A stretch of DNA of 43,675 nucleotides. It comes from Sphingobacteriales bacterium TSM_CSS. Lineage in GTDB: Bacteria; Bacteroidota; Bacteroidia; Chitinophagales; UBA2359. The position numbers and the translations under genes are program-made. Below, in pieces: positions 24,247 through 33,198 of this stretch (positions within the stretch are counted from its first letter, which is position 1; the number at the start of each line of letters is the position of its first letter). The notes under the pieces were generated by a model, which was not told the DNA's origin, did no database searches, and saw only the letters and a program-made list of their open reading frames with translations. Where the stretch lies: positions 1 through 43,675 of the forward strand of contig NBMY01000054.1 in assembly GCA_002212985.1 (NCBI GenBank), read 5' to 3'.

Positions 24247-26154
24247 ATGAAAAAGATTATAGGCATTGACTTGGGTACCACCAACTCCTGCGTGGCAGTA
24301 ATGGAAGGCAGCGAGCCAACCGTAATTACCAACAGCGAGGGTAAACGTACCACCCCATCGGTAATTGCCTTTTTGCAAAACGGCGAGCGCCGTGTGGGCG
24401 ATTCTGCCAAACGACAGGCAATTACCAACCCGCGAAACACCATTATGTCCATTAAACGATTTATGGGTTGCCGTTTTGAGGAGATGAAAAGCGAAATTGA
24501 GCGCACTACCTACAAAGTTGTACGCGGCGACAATAGCACCATTAAGGTTGATATTGACGGACGCTTGTATTCTCCGCAGGAAATATCGGCTATGGTGTTG
24601 CAGAAAATGAAAAAAACCGCCGAAGATTACCTTGGCCACGAAGTAACCGAAGCCGTTATTACCGTTCCGGCATATTTTAACGACTCGCAGCGCCAGGCCA
24701 CCAAAGAAGCAGGTGAAATTGCCGGACTTAAAGTTTTGCGTATTATTAACGAGCCTACCGCCGCAGCCTTGGCTTATGGTTTGGACAAACGCAACAAAGA
24801 CCAGAAAATTGCCGTGTACGACCTTGGCGGCGGCACGTTTGATATTTCTATTCTGGAATTGGGCGATGGCGTGTTTGAGGTAAAATCTACCAACGGCGAT
24901 ACGCACCTTGGCGGCGATGACTTTGACCAGCGCATTATAGAATGGTTAGCCGCCGAATTTAAAGCCGATGAAAACATAGACCTTCGCAAAGATCCTATGG
25001 CGCTGCAACGCCTGAAAGAAGCAGCCGAAAAAGCAAAAATTGAGCTTTCGGGCAGCATGGAAACCGAAATTAACCTGCCTTACATTACCGCCGTTGACGG
25101 TATGCCCAAACACCTCGTGCGCAAACTCAGCCGTGCCAAATTTGAACAATTGGTTGACGATCTGGTACAACGCACCATTGAACCCTGCCGCGCCGCCATG
25201 CGCGATGCCGGCTATACCAATGCCGATATTGACGAGGTTATTTTGGTAGGCGGCTCTACCCGAATTCCTAAAATTCAGGAAGCTGTTGAAAAATTCTTCG
25301 GCAAAAAACCCAGCAAAGGTGTTAACCCCGATGAAGTAGTAGCCGTAGGAGCAGCCATTCAGGGCGGTGTGTTAAGTGGCGAGGTAAAAGATGTGTTGCT
25401 GTTAGATGTAACGCCGCTGTCGGTAGGTATTGAAACATTGGGCGGCGTATTTACCAAACTCATCGATGCCAATACCACCATTCCTACCCGAAAATCGGAA
25501 GTTTTTTCTACAGCAGCCGATAACCAGCCATCGGTAGAAATTCATATCCTTCAGGGCGAGCGTGCCATGGCGCATCATAACCGAACCATCGGGCGCTTTA
25601 TTTTAGACGGCATTCCGCCCGCATCACGCGGCATTCCGCAAATTGAGGTAACTTTTGATATTGATGCCAACGGTATAATGAGCGTTTCGGCAAAAGACAA
25701 GGGCACCGGCAAGGAGCAAAGCATACGCATTGAGGCTTCAACCGGCTTATCGAAAGATGAAATTGAACGCATGAAAAACGAGGCCAAAGCCAATGAAGAA
25801 GCCGATAAAGCCGAGCGTGAAAAGGTTGAAAAAGTGAACCATGCCGATGCGTTAATATTCCAATCGGAAAAGCAACTCAAAGAATTTGGCGACAAACTTT
25901 CTGCCAATAACCGCCAAAACATTGAAACCGCTTTGGAACAACTTCGTACAGCCCACAAAGCGCAAGATGTTCATGCCATTGACAGTGCCACCACCGCCTT
26001 AAATAATGCATGGAATGCAGCCTCGTCAGAATTGTATCAGGCGCAACAACAGCAGCAACAGCAAGGCGCCGGTCCCGACGGCAAAGGCAATGCCGGTGCG
26101 GGAACCGATGGTGTACAAGATGTGGAGTACGAAGAGGTTGATAAAGGTAAATAA
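24247..26154 (+). CDS. dnaK: Molecular chaperone DnaK (Hsp70)
   Basis: The main cytosolic Hsp70, which folds client proteins in ATP-driven cycles with DnaJ and GrpE. The 635-aa length is normal. The opening [17 protein letters not shown] is the Hsp70 phosphate-1 motif; [19 protein letters not shown] and [14 protein letters not shown] are the further ATPase signatures. The substrate-binding domain starts after the linker [19 protein letters not shown]. The tail carries a Gln run and Gly-rich stretch and ends in [10 protein letters not shown], near the usual EEV(D) end. No dnaJ or grpE adjoins. A strong hairpin terminator follows, so it is monocistronic. An 8-N9-8 dyad upstream may be its operator. 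Confidence 0.98.
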   Translation: MKKIIGIDLGTTNSCVAVMEGSEPTVITNSEGKRTTPSVIAFLQNGERRVGDSAKRQAITNPRNTIMSIKRFMGCRFEEMKSEIERTTYKVVRGDNSTIKVDIDGRLYSPQEISAMVLQKMKKTAEDYLGHEVTEAVITVPAYFNDSQRQATKEAGEIAGLKVLRIINEPTAAALAYGLDKRNKDQKIAVYDLGGGTFDISILELGDGVFEVKSTNGDTHLGGDDFDQRIIEWLAAEFKADENIDLRKDPMALQRLKEAAEKAKIELSGSMETEINLPYITAVDGMPKHLVRKLSRAKFEQLVDDLVQRTIEPCRAAMRDAGYTNADIDEVILVGGSTRIPKIQEAVEKFFGKKPSKGVNPDEVVAVGAAIQGGVLSGEVKDVLLLDVTPLSVGIETLGGVFTKLIDANTTIPTRKSEVFSTAADNQPSVEIHILQGERAMAHHNRTIGRFILDGIPPASRGIPQIEVTFDIDANGIMSVSAKDKGTGKEQSIRIEASTGLSKDEIERMKNEAKANEEADKAEREKVEKVNHADALIFQSEKQLKEFGDKLSANNRQNIETALEQLRTAHKAQDVHAIDSATTALNNAWNAASSELYQAQQQQQQQGAGPDGKGNAGAGTDGVQDVEYEEVDKGK

Positions 26155-26200
26155 CCCGAAAACTCTGTATAGCCACAGAAAAATATCCTCCTTCTATAAC

Positions 26201-26236
26201 AGCAGCCGGTTAAGAAAAACTTAGCCGGCTGTTTTG
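26201..26236 (+). terminator. Intrinsic terminator of dnaK
   Basis: CAGCCGG-t-TAAG and CTTA-g-CCGGCTG close on an AAAAA loop (12 pairs including one G-T) and run into GTTTTG, 47 bp after the stop codon. Confidence 0.85.
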
Positions 26237-26358
26237 TTATAATGGCAGAATTAAGCAGGGGTTAACCGCTTTCAATAAAAGTAACAATCTTTTGCAATTG
26301 CAACAGCGTAGAATTGCGATATTTTATGTACTTTTCGGGTTCAAAACAATACTGGTTT

Positions 26359-27621
26359 ATGCTCCTTTCCATAGAAACAGCCATTCAGGTTGAAAATATT
26401 ATTCGGGCCAGCTACCGGCTCAACAGCATTGCTGCCGAAACCCCTGTGCAGTTTAACCGCACCCTGTCTGAAAAATACGAGGCCAACATTTATCTTAAAC
26501 GCGAAGATTTACAGGTGGTGCGCTCCTATAAAATACGGGGCGCTTATAACCTTATGTCGCAATTGCCAAAAGAACAGGCAAAAAAAGGCATTGTTTGCGC
26601 CAGCGCAGGCAACCATGCGCAGGGGGTGGCCTACAGTTGCCAGTTGCTGGGCATTAACGGCAAAATTTACATGCCTACCACTACGCCGCAGCAAAAAATT
26701 AAACGTGTGCAATTGCTGGGTAAAAAATATGTGGAAGTAGTATTGTGCGGCGATACTTATGATGCCGCTTTTGCCGAGGCAAGAAGCTACAGCGAGAAAA
26801 GCGGTAAGGTATTGGTACCGCCCTTTGACCACCCGCTTATTGTAGAAGGACAGGGAACGGTAGGCGTAGAAATACTCAAACAATTTAAAGGACATGTCGA
26901 TTTTTTATTTATTCCGGTAGGCGGCGGTGGTTTGAGCGCCGGTGTAGGCAGTTATGTTAAACGCCTTAGCCCCGATACCCAAATTATTGGAGCCGAACCG
27001 GCAGGCGCTCCGGCCATGAAACGCGCTTTGGAACAGGGGCAAGTGGTAATGCTTGATACTATAGATACCTTTGTTGATGGAGCAGCGGTGCGAAAAGTAG
27101 GCGAACTGCCGCTGGAAATTTGCAGGCAAATTTTAGACGACCTGGTATTGGTGCCCGAAGGTAAAATTTGTACCTTTATATTAAGCCTTTATAATGATGA
27201 TGCCATTGTGGTGGAACCCGCCGGCGCATTATCTATTGCTGCCTTGGATTTTTACCGTTCCGAAATAAAGGGTAAAAACGTTGTATGTATTGTAAGCGGC
27301 GGAAATAATGATATTGAACGAATGCCCGAAATAAAAGACCGTTCGCTCATTTACGAAGGGTTAAAGCATTACTTTATCATCAAGTTTCCGCAACGTGCCG
27401 GCGCTCTGCGCGATTTTCTGGATAAAGTGCTGGGCGCCGATGATGAAATAACCGATTTTGAGTACACTAAAAAGCACAACCGCAACAGCGGCCCCGCCAT
27501 GGTGGGAATAGAGCTGAAGCACAAGGAGGATTACGCCCCGCTCATAGAACGCATGGGAGCCAACAACTACGAATACATTGTGGTAAACGATAATTACAAT
27601 TTATTCAGCTTTTTAGTTTAA
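26359..27621 (+). CDS. ilvA: Threonine ammonia-lyase (threonine dehydratase), biosynthetic
   Basis: IlvA turns L-threonine into 2-oxobutanoate and ammonia, the first step to isoleucine. It is a fold-type II PLP enzyme. The PLP lysine is K58 in QVVRSYKIRGAYN; SAGNHAQGVAYSC and the phosphate-binding GGGGLSAGVG loop follow. The last 90 residues (from about 330, YEGLKHYFIIKFPQRAGAL) form a single ACT-like regulatory domain, which in relatives binds isoleucine. I chose the ATG at 26359, which gives 420 aa and the family's normal N-terminus; an upstream TTG (26314) or ATG (26326) would add 11-15 unusual residues. No other ilv genes adjoin; the next gene is convergent, 12 bp away. Confidence 0.95.
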   Translation: MLLSIETAIQVENIIRASYRLNSIAAETPVQFNRTLSEKYEANIYLKREDLQVVRSYKIRGAYNLMSQLPKEQAKKGIVCASAGNHAQGVAYSCQLLGINGKIYMPTTTPQQKIKRVQLLGKKYVEVVLCGDTYDAAFAEARSYSEKSGKVLVPPFDHPLIVEGQGTVGVEILKQFKGHVDFLFIPVGGGGLSAGVGSYVKRLSPDTQIIGAEPAGAPAMKRALEQGQVVMLDTIDTFVDGAAVRKVGELPLEICRQILDDLVLVPEGKICTFILSLYNDDAIVVEPAGALSIAALDFYRSEIKGKNVVCIVSGGNNDIERMPEIKDRSLIYEGLKHYFIIKFPQRAGALRDFLDKVLGADDEITDFEYTKKHNRNSGPAMVGIELKHKEDYAPLIERMGANNYEYIVVNDNYNLFSFLV

Positions 27622-27633
27622 GTGTTTCGGGGG

Positions 27634-29004
27634 TTATTTTTCTTCGGTATCGGTATTGCCGTTCACATCGGTTTTAATGATGCAAAAATCGGGATTTTGA
27701 ACTTTGGTGAACATGCCGCATAAGGCGAAGCCGCCATCGGGTGTGGCAATAATGGCATTGGCCAGGTCATCTTCAGGCTCGCCAATTTCTTTTTTCCAGG
27801 CCAAACTGCCGTTGCGGTTTATTTTTAGCAGCCATGCATCTTTACCGCCATGTCCGTAGGAGGTGGTATAACCGGCAGCAGCAAAACTGTTATCGGGCAG
27901 TGCAACCAAAGATTTCAACATATCGTTGCCGTTACCTTCAAACACTTTGCTCCAGGCAAGGCGTCCGTTGGGTTGATATTGTACTAGCCAAGCATCGGCG
28001 CTGCCATTTCCGTAAGATTGGGTATGTCCGGCTAAGGTTATATGGGTGCCGGGCACAACGGCAATAGCGCTAAACACATCATTGCGGTTGCCGCCGGCCA
28101 ATTGTTGCCAGATAAAAGTGCCTGCAGTATCTATTACTGCCACCCATCCGTTGGTGGTAGGCATATCGGGAGCTTCCTGCCGGTAGCCTGCTACTACCAG
28201 TAAAGAGTCGTTCAACATTGCCACCGAGGTGGCAGCATCAAACCCTTCGGTGCCCAAGTTGAAGTGCTGTAACGGTTGCCCGAGGTTGGTAAAATGTACC
28301 AAAAGTGCATCGGTTTTGGAGGTATCGGGTTGCTGTAAATACCCGGAAACCCAAAAGCTGCTATCTGTAGCCTGAACAACAGACAAACCGCTGCTGCCCA
28401 ATGAGTCGGCATTCCAGGTTTGCTCCCAGTCAACTCTGCCTTGCTGTGTTAATTTAAGCAGCCATATATTATTTTTACCTTTTTCGTGTGTGGCGCCTAT
28501 TGCCAAAAAATTACCATCGTAGCAGGGTACTAAATTGTTAATGCGGTTTATTTCAGCATTTCCATCCGCTTCGCGGCGTTCCAGTTGGCCATGTGCATCG
28601 GTTTTTAAAATCCAGCCCAAATTGCGGGTGTTTCCGGCCAGCAGGTAGCCGCCATCATCGGTTGCGGCAAGGCCGGTTCCTTCGTCGGTATCAATACCGC
28701 CAAAAGTGTTTATAAAAACAATATGCACATTGGCCCTGGCAGATTTTAGCTGTTCTGTGGCGTACCGGTCGTTGGGCATGTAGGTAAGCGCCGACTCGTA
28801 AAATTTAATGGCATCTTCGTAGGCTTTGTGTTCGTACAGGCTGTCGGCAATATGGCGGTAAAAGGCATACTGCTTCTCTTCATTACTTTCACCCGATTTC
28901 CATATTGCATAAACAGCCAATGCTGCCAAGATGACAACCGGAACCAACAATAACCTGCTGCCCGAAGAACGGCGTTTTTGCCCTGTGTTTTTTTCTTGAT
29001 TCAT
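27634..29004 (-). CDS. Membrane-anchored TPR plus beta-propeller-like protein
   Basis: A 456-aa protein of unknown function. Residues 1-17 are basic and cytoplasmic. Residues 18-34 (RLLLVPVVILAALAVYAIW) form one membrane anchor, so the rest should face the periplasm. Residues 48-90 form a TPR-like helical pair (ADSLYEHKAYEDAIKFYESAL). The remainder, about 95-450, consists of some six or seven repeats of 45-55 residues with a shared core such as DGGYLLAGNTRN, DNSFAAAGYTTSYGHGGKD and DGGFALCGMF, each followed by a [D/N]xWLLK.N.G.L.W strand. This is the pattern of delta-60-type or bacterial beta-propeller repeats. It has no catalytic motif and probably mediates binding. Confidence 0.85.
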   Translation of the reverse strand: MNQEKNTGQKRRSSGSRLLLVPVVILAALAVYAIWKSGESNEEKQYAFYRHIADSLYEHKAYEDAIKFYESALTYMPNDRYATEQLKSARANVHIVFINTFGGIDTDEGTGLAATDDGGYLLAGNTRNLGWILKTDAHGQLERREADGNAEINRINNLVPCYDGNFLAIGATHEKGKNNIWLLKLTQQGRVDWEQTWNADSLGSSGLSVVQATDSSFWVSGYLQQPDTSKTDALLVHFTNLGQPLQHFNLGTEGFDAATSVAMLNDSLLVVAGYRQEAPDMPTTNGWVAVIDTAGTFIWQQLAGGNRNDVFSAIAVVPGTHITLAGHTQSYGNGSADAWLVQYQPNGRLAWSKVFEGNGNDMLKSLVALPDNSFAAAGYTTSYGHGGKDAWLLKINRNGSLAWKKEIGEPEDDLANAIIATPDGGFALCGMFTKVQNPDFCIIKTDVNGNTDTEEK

Positions 29005-29008
29005 GATG

Positions 29009-29016
29009 CAAAAGTA
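29009..29016 (-). promoter_or_regulatory. Promoter -7 element close to the start codon
   Basis: The minus strand reads TACTTTTG, an exact TAnnTTTG match, only 4 bp upstream of the ATG at 29004. Transcription from it would start at or inside the start codon. Confidence 0.5.
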
Positions 29017-29351
29017 AACCCGATTTTGAATTTTTCAAAAGTAATTTTATCTGTACCTGCTGCCTGCTGCGGTTACAGGTGTTGGAATGCCATGGATTTA
29101 GAGTATTTTGATGAATGTTTGCGGCGTTTGTTTTCATTAACTTAGCCGGGTGAGCTCAAAGGGGCAAATGTTAAAAAACTGCAAATACAGTCAAGTTTTT
29201 AAATTGTTTTTACTTTTATTTGGAGAAGTAAATTATTGCCTGTAATTTGGTACATTGTTTGGCGCATTGTACAGAGAACAGCGGCTGGCGCGTTTGTTAA
29301 AGGCTGTATGAACCCTGTTGGAGACGTATCTCAACTTTTAAAAGTAACATT
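29017..29351. other. 335-bp gene-free region between divergent genes
   Basis: I see no open frame with coding character, no exact TAnnTTTG on the plus strand and no strong dyad. It must hold the promoter of the plus-strand gene at 29352. Confidence 0.5.
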
Positions 29352-29966
29352 ATGAAATCAAATTTACCCGTGCTGATGATGTGCCTGCTTTTGTCTGTAT
29401 TTGCTTACGGGCAGGAGAATAGCAGCGGAAAACGCTATGTTGAAAGTGAAGACGTAAAAAATTTTCAGGAAGACACCCCCGTTCCGGTGCGTCTGGCAAC
29501 TTACCGGTTTAAAAAATTAACCACAAACAAAAACTTAGTGGAGTTTACCGAACTTGATGCCCTGAAATTAGAGAAATTTTTTATGGAACAGCCGGGTATG
29601 CTTTCCTGTTCTACCGATGCCTTAGATAAACAGGTGAAAGTAATTGCCCGCAGAACGGTAAATGGCGAGGAGGTTTTTTTCCCGCAACAATTGGTTGACC
29701 GCCTGCAAACCATGGGCTATATTGTGATAAGCCTGTCCAGCAGCGATGAAAATGTTATATTTGTAGTGAGCCGGCGTTGTAAAAACACTGCCGTTGTGTT
29801 GCCCGGTGGTACCGAAATAAAAGAAAGCGTTGATTGTACCGATTGCGGAAAGCAAAAAGTAAGCAAAGAACTGCTCGATAAATTTAAAGATGCCGATTAC
29901 GGCGGCCAAATGATTGATTTTGGCAACCCCGGCATGGATACAACCGTTGACAGCGACCAAAAGTAA
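29352..29966 (+). CDS. Secreted protein of unknown function
   Basis: A 204-aa protein with a clear signal peptide (MKSNLPVLMMCLLLSVFAYGQ, cleaved about residue 20). The mature part is hydrophilic, mixed alpha/beta, with cysteines at about 79, 141 and in a CTDCGKQK motif near residue 163. The CxxC could form a disulfide or bind metal, but there is no thioredoxin context. I recognise no family. It stands alone, convergent with hemCD; the two stop codons are 52 bp apart. Confidence 0.85.
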   Translation: MKSNLPVLMMCLLLSVFAYGQENSSGKRYVESEDVKNFQEDTPVPVRLATYRFKKLTTNKNLVEFTELDALKLEKFFMEQPGMLSCSTDALDKQVKVIARRTVNGEEVFFPQQLVDRLQTMGYIVISLSSSDENVIFVVSRRCKNTAVVLPGGTEIKESVDCTDCGKQKVSKELLDKFKDADYGGQMIDFGNPGMDTTVDSDQK

Positions 29967-30018
29967 AACTGTTTATCTGCCGGCGTCCGAAAAATTCCTC
30001 TGCCTGTCTTTTTTGCTG

Positions 30019-31569
30019 TTACCAGCAAACATCTGCCAGCGAAATTTCATCGGGCATATAAGGAAGAATGTAGTGGCTACATTGGTGTTTTTCCAATTCG
30101 GCGGCCGTTGTATGGCCAATTGCTATTACTTTTTGGGTTGGCAGTATTGCGTAGCGGCTGCAGTAGGCTGTTACGTTCAGGGGGCTGGTAAACACCAAAA
30201 TATCGGCAGGCGGAACGGTAAACTGTTGTGCGGGCGTGTTTTGGTAAACAACCAGATTAATGACAATTAGTTGGTTTTTCAGCACCTGCTGTATGGTTTG
30301 CAAAGAATGCGCTGCCTGCGGAAACACCACTGTTTGATTTTTTGCAATTTCGGCAAACAGGGCTGCTACCTCTTGTGGGTTGGCATTGGACCCTTCAAAA
30401 TCAGCCGTTTTGCCGTATTGCCGCACTGCGCTTGCCGTACCTGACCCCAATGCTGCAATTTTTACCGCCGGCGGCAGTTTGGGGTTGGCGGCAAAGAAAT
30501 AATGCACCGCATTTTTGCTGCTAAAGAAAATCCAGTCAAACGGGGTAGGCAGTTCAAAAGGTACCGCTTCAAAGTCTATTAAAGACTGGGCATAAAGTTG
30601 GTAGTTACGCTGTGCCATTGCCCGGTAAAAGTAAGAGTCGGCAGATGCCTCGCGCGAGAGGAATACCCTTTTGGCATCGGTTTGTTTTAATACCGATACT
30701 GCTGTTTTTACCAACCCTTGTTTGTTGCTGCTTTTCAGGAAAAGGCGTTTCGGAAAATCGTGTTCGGTATTGGCCCATGACACCCATAAGTGGAAATGGT
30801 TATTGGCTTTTGTGCAATATACCCCAACGGGCTGCTGGCATCCGCCGCCTAATTGCTGCATAATGCTGCGCTCAATACCCGCCAAAGCCGATACATCGGG
30901 GTGGTTGAGGGCATATATAAACGGGTAAAGTTCGGTATCCGACTGTCGTATCTGGTAAGCCAAAACACCCTGTGCCGGTGCCGGTACCATTTGTTGGGGC
31001 GTAAACTGCAGGCGGTGAAATGCCGATAAATCGAGTTTCAGCCGTTCAAGTCCTGCCGAAGCCAGTACAACCGCGTCCAGTTCGTTAAGAGCTTTAGCCA
31101 CACGGGTAGGCACATTGCCCCGAATATCTGTCAACTGCAAATCGGGCCGCAACGCCCTTAATTGAGCCTTTCGGCGTGCCGCCGAGGTGCCAACAGTGGC
31201 ATTGCGTTTAAGATTCAGCGGTAAAGCCGCATCGGCAGCATTGGGGTTTATGAGTATGGTATCAAAAGGCGTTTCGCGGTAAGAGCAGGCGGCAATCAGC
31301 AATCCGCTCACGGCTTGGGTAGGAAGGTCTTTAAATGAATGCACCGCCAAATCAATATTGCCGTTTAGCAAGGCATCTTCAATTTCTTTGGTAAAAAACC
31401 CCTTTCCCTCCATTTTGTCAAAGCTGAGGTGCTGAATTACATCGCCGCGGGTTTTTATAATTTTTATTTCAGATTCAATGCCCTGCGTTGCCAGCTGTTG
31501 TTGGGTAAACCTTGCCTGCCATAACGCAAGGTCGCTTCCTCGTGAGCCAATAATAATGGTGCGTTTCAT
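30019..31569 (-). CDS. hemCD: Porphobilinogen deaminase - uroporphyrinogen-III synthase fusion
   Basis: A 516-aa fusion for two successive haem/sirohaem steps. Residues 1-300 are HemC, which joins four porphobilinogens into hydroxymethylbilane. It has IIIGSRGSDLALWQA at the start, the catalytic Asp81 in HSFKDLPT, and C244 in LGGGCQQPVGV, the thioether site of the dipyrromethane cofactor. Residues about 305-516 are HemD, which closes and inverts the ring. The HemD part is weakly conserved, as usual, and is recognised from DWIFFSSKNAVHYFF, IAALGSGTASAVRQYG and DILVFTSPLNVTAY. There is no stop or frame change at the junction. The other hem genes are not in the window. A -7 element lies at the start codon. 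Confidence 0.95.
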   Translation of the reverse strand: MKRTIIIGSRGSDLALWQARFTQQQLATQGIESEIKIIKTRGDVIQHLSFDKMEGKGFFTKEIEDALLNGNIDLAVHSFKDLPTQAVSGLLIAACSYRETPFDTILINPNAADAALPLNLKRNATVGTSAARRKAQLRALRPDLQLTDIRGNVPTRVAKALNELDAVVLASAGLERLKLDLSAFHRLQFTPQQMVPAPAQGVLAYQIRQSDTELYPFIYALNHPDVSALAGIERSIMQQLGGGCQQPVGVYCTKANNHFHLWVSWANTEHDFPKRLFLKSSNKQGLVKTAVSVLKQTDAKRVFLSREASADSYFYRAMAQRNYQLYAQSLIDFEAVPFELPTPFDWIFFSSKNAVHYFFAANPKLPPAVKIAALGSGTASAVRQYGKTADFEGSNANPQEVAALFAEIAKNQTVVFPQAAHSLQTIQQVLKNQLIVINLVVYQNTPAQQFTVPPADILVFTSPLNVTAYCSRYAILPTQKVIAIGHTTAAELEKHQCSHYILPYMPDEISLADVCW

Positions 31570-31573
31570 GGCG

Positions 31574-31581
31574 CAAAAGTA
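31574..31581 (-). promoter_or_regulatory. Promoter -7 element at the hemCD start
   Basis: The minus strand reads TACTTTTG, exact TAnnTTTG, 4 bp upstream of the ATG at 31569. A second exact match, TAATTTTG, lies at 31622-31629 and would give a leader of about 45 nt. Confidence 0.5.
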
Positions 31582-31653
31582 GGGTTTTTCGGGCTAATTT
31601 ATATGAACCGTTCCGCATCGGCAAAATTAATTGGCAATGGCTATTTCTTTTGG

Positions 31654-31719
31654 TAAATTTGCATTGCCATACTTTTTTTGGTTAATTTTGCGGTTACTGT
31701 TTATAAAACGGTAGTTTTG
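31654..31719 (+). promoter_or_regulatory. Ladder of three overlapping promoters ahead of the lipoprotein gene
   Basis: Three exact -7 elements follow one another: TAAATTTG (31654-31661), TAATTTTG (31683-31690) and TAGTTTTG (31712-31719), each 29 bp after the last. The TTTG that ends one element lies 21 bp before the next, which is a correct -33 spacing. The third is 48 bp before the ATG. Confidence 0.65.
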
Positions 31720-31766
31720 CTCCGGTCGCTGTAATTTAATAATACAACATCAAAATACCCGAAAAA

Positions 31767-32636
31767 ATGAAAACGAATTACTTTTTTGCCCTTTTAGCGT
31801 TCTTGAGTATCACTTTTTGGGCTTGCCAGCCATCGGGTAAAACCGAAGAGAACGCAGCAGCCGGTAAAAACGGTACCGAACAAACGGAACAACCGGCCGC
31901 TGCCAATCCCGATGCTATGACCAACAACGGCATTACCCTGACACCCGTTACCAACTCGCCCGAATTTGCCGACGCCCGCCTGGTGCTGAAAGCGCCCGCC
32001 GATAAGGCTATGTTGAAAGATACCACCGTAAAATTTGACTTTGATGTGGAAAATTACCAACTCGGAAGCCAAACACCCGATGCAGGGCAAAAAATGTGCG
32101 CCAACTCCGATAAGGGACAACATCTTCATATTATTCTTAACAACGAGCCTTACCTTGCTTATTACGAAAGTGAATTTACAAAAGGCCTTCCCGAAGGTAA
32201 TTATGTGCTGCTCAGTTTCTTGTCGCGCTCTTATCACGAGAGTTTAAAGCATAAAGAAGCAGCTACCATCAGCACTTTTACGGTAGGAAAACCCAAAACC
32301 AAACCCGATTTTGATGTAAACGCCGAGCACCTTTTTTACAGCCGCCCCAAAGGAGAGTATATTGGTGAAGCCAACATTAAAAAAATATTGCTCGATTTTT
32401 ACCTTCTTAACTGTACCCTAACACCCGAAGGGAAGAGAGTGCTGGCAAAAATTAACAATTCTTCCTTCACCCTTACCAAATGGCAGCCTTATTTTATAGA
32501 AGGCTTGCCCGAAGGCGAAACGACCATTTCACTTCAACTGATAGATAAAGATGGCAATGTAGTACCGGGGCCCTATAACTCGGTTACCCGAACCATTAAA
32601 CTGCACAAAGACGAGCCGGTGATTGAGAAAAAGTAG
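31767..32636 (+). CDS. Predicted lipoprotein of unknown function
   Basis: A 289-aa protein with a lipoprotein signal (MKTNYFFALLAFLSITFWAC, Cys20 as acylated residue) and a disordered Glu/Ala/Asn linker of about 30 residues. The rest looks like two beta-sandwich domains of about 105 residues. Each ends in a similar strand set: EGNYVLLSFLSRSYHES in the first and EGETTISLQLIDKDGN in the second. The first also has GQHLHIILNNEPY. The two halves share the order 'xxLHxxx...L.EG...', so an internal duplication is likely. I recognise no enzyme motif. It is transcribed from the promoter ladder and is followed by a weak hairpin (32641-32661). Confidence 0.85.
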   Translation: MKTNYFFALLAFLSITFWACQPSGKTEENAAAGKNGTEQTEQPAAANPDAMTNNGITLTPVTNSPEFADARLVLKAPADKAMLKDTTVKFDFDVENYQLGSQTPDAGQKMCANSDKGQHLHIILNNEPYLAYYESEFTKGLPEGNYVLLSFLSRSYHESLKHKEAATISTFTVGKPKTKPDFDVNAEHLFYSRPKGEYIGEANIKKILLDFYLLNCTLTPEGKRVLAKINNSSFTLTKWQPYFIEGLPEGETTISLQLIDKDGNVVPGPYNSVTRTIKLHKDEPVIEKK

Positions 32637-32640
32637 CCTG

Positions 32641-32665
32641 CATCGGGTATATAAACCGATGTTTC
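32641..32665 (+). terminator. Weak possible terminator
   Basis: CATCGG and CCGATG form a 6-bp stem over a 9-nt loop and are followed by TTTCC, 5 bp after the lipoprotein stop codon. The T tract is short. Confidence 0.3.
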
Positions 32666-32838
32666 CGGTTTGTAAGTCCATTTTCCCGGGCTGAACTTCA
32701 AATATTTTACCCAAAGATTACCTAAAATCTGAGGGAATGTGTATATTGCTTTCTTACATGGCAATTCACATTTTGATGGTATGAAATTTGCTGTAAGAAA
32801 AGGGAAATTTTTTTTGTGAAGCATTTAAAAAACTACCA

Positions 32839-33180
32839 ATGTCAGACGAATTAACAAACATGATGGAACAAGGCCAGCAAACTCAGATTGATGCTATTCG
32901 GAATATACTTTTCGGACAAAACATGAAAGTATATGAGGAAGAATTTAACCGGGTTCGCAAATTTATTGCCGACAACCGCGCAGAAATGGAAGCCAATGCC
33001 CGCATGACCAATGAACAGGTAATGCAAACCATTGCAGACCTTGAACGGCGCATGATGTTACAAATGCAAAAAAACCACGAAGAATTGCTGGCCGCTATTC
33101 GCAAACTGGAAGACGATAAACTCGACCGCCGGCAAATGGGGAAATTATTAACCGACATCGGTTCGCACATTGCCTTGTAA
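32839..33180 (+). CDS. Small coiled-coil protein, first gene of the GTPase module
   Basis: A 113-aa cytoplasmic protein. It has no signal or membrane segment. Residues about 25-95 are almost purely helical with heptad spacing (NRVRKFIADNRAEMEANARM, then LERRMMLQMQKNHEELLAAIRKL), so a parallel coiled coil is expected. The start MSDELTNMMEQG follows an A-rich stretch. It precedes the roadblock-like gene by 18 bp and is almost certainly co-transcribed with the small GTPase and kinase-like genes. Small coiled-coil genes in this position recur near small GTPases in Bacteroidota as I recall, but their function is not known to me. Confidence 0.82.
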   Translation: MSDELTNMMEQGQQTQIDAIRNILFGQNMKVYEEEFNRVRKFIADNRAEMEANARMTNEQVMQTIADLERRMMLQMQKNHEELLAAIRKLEDDKLDRRQMGKLLTDIGSHIAL

Positions 33181-33198
33181 ACTAAAATTTTTTAGCCC

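Noticed and set aside
24238..24906. 222-aa antisense frame over dnaK
   Set aside because: It is a shadow of a highly conserved gene and has no start context or family likeness; the same holds for the other dnaK antisense frames.
26314..26358. Upstream TTG or ATG start for ilvA
   Set aside because: The added residues are atypical and absent from the family as I know it; the ATG at 26359 gives the normal N-terminus.
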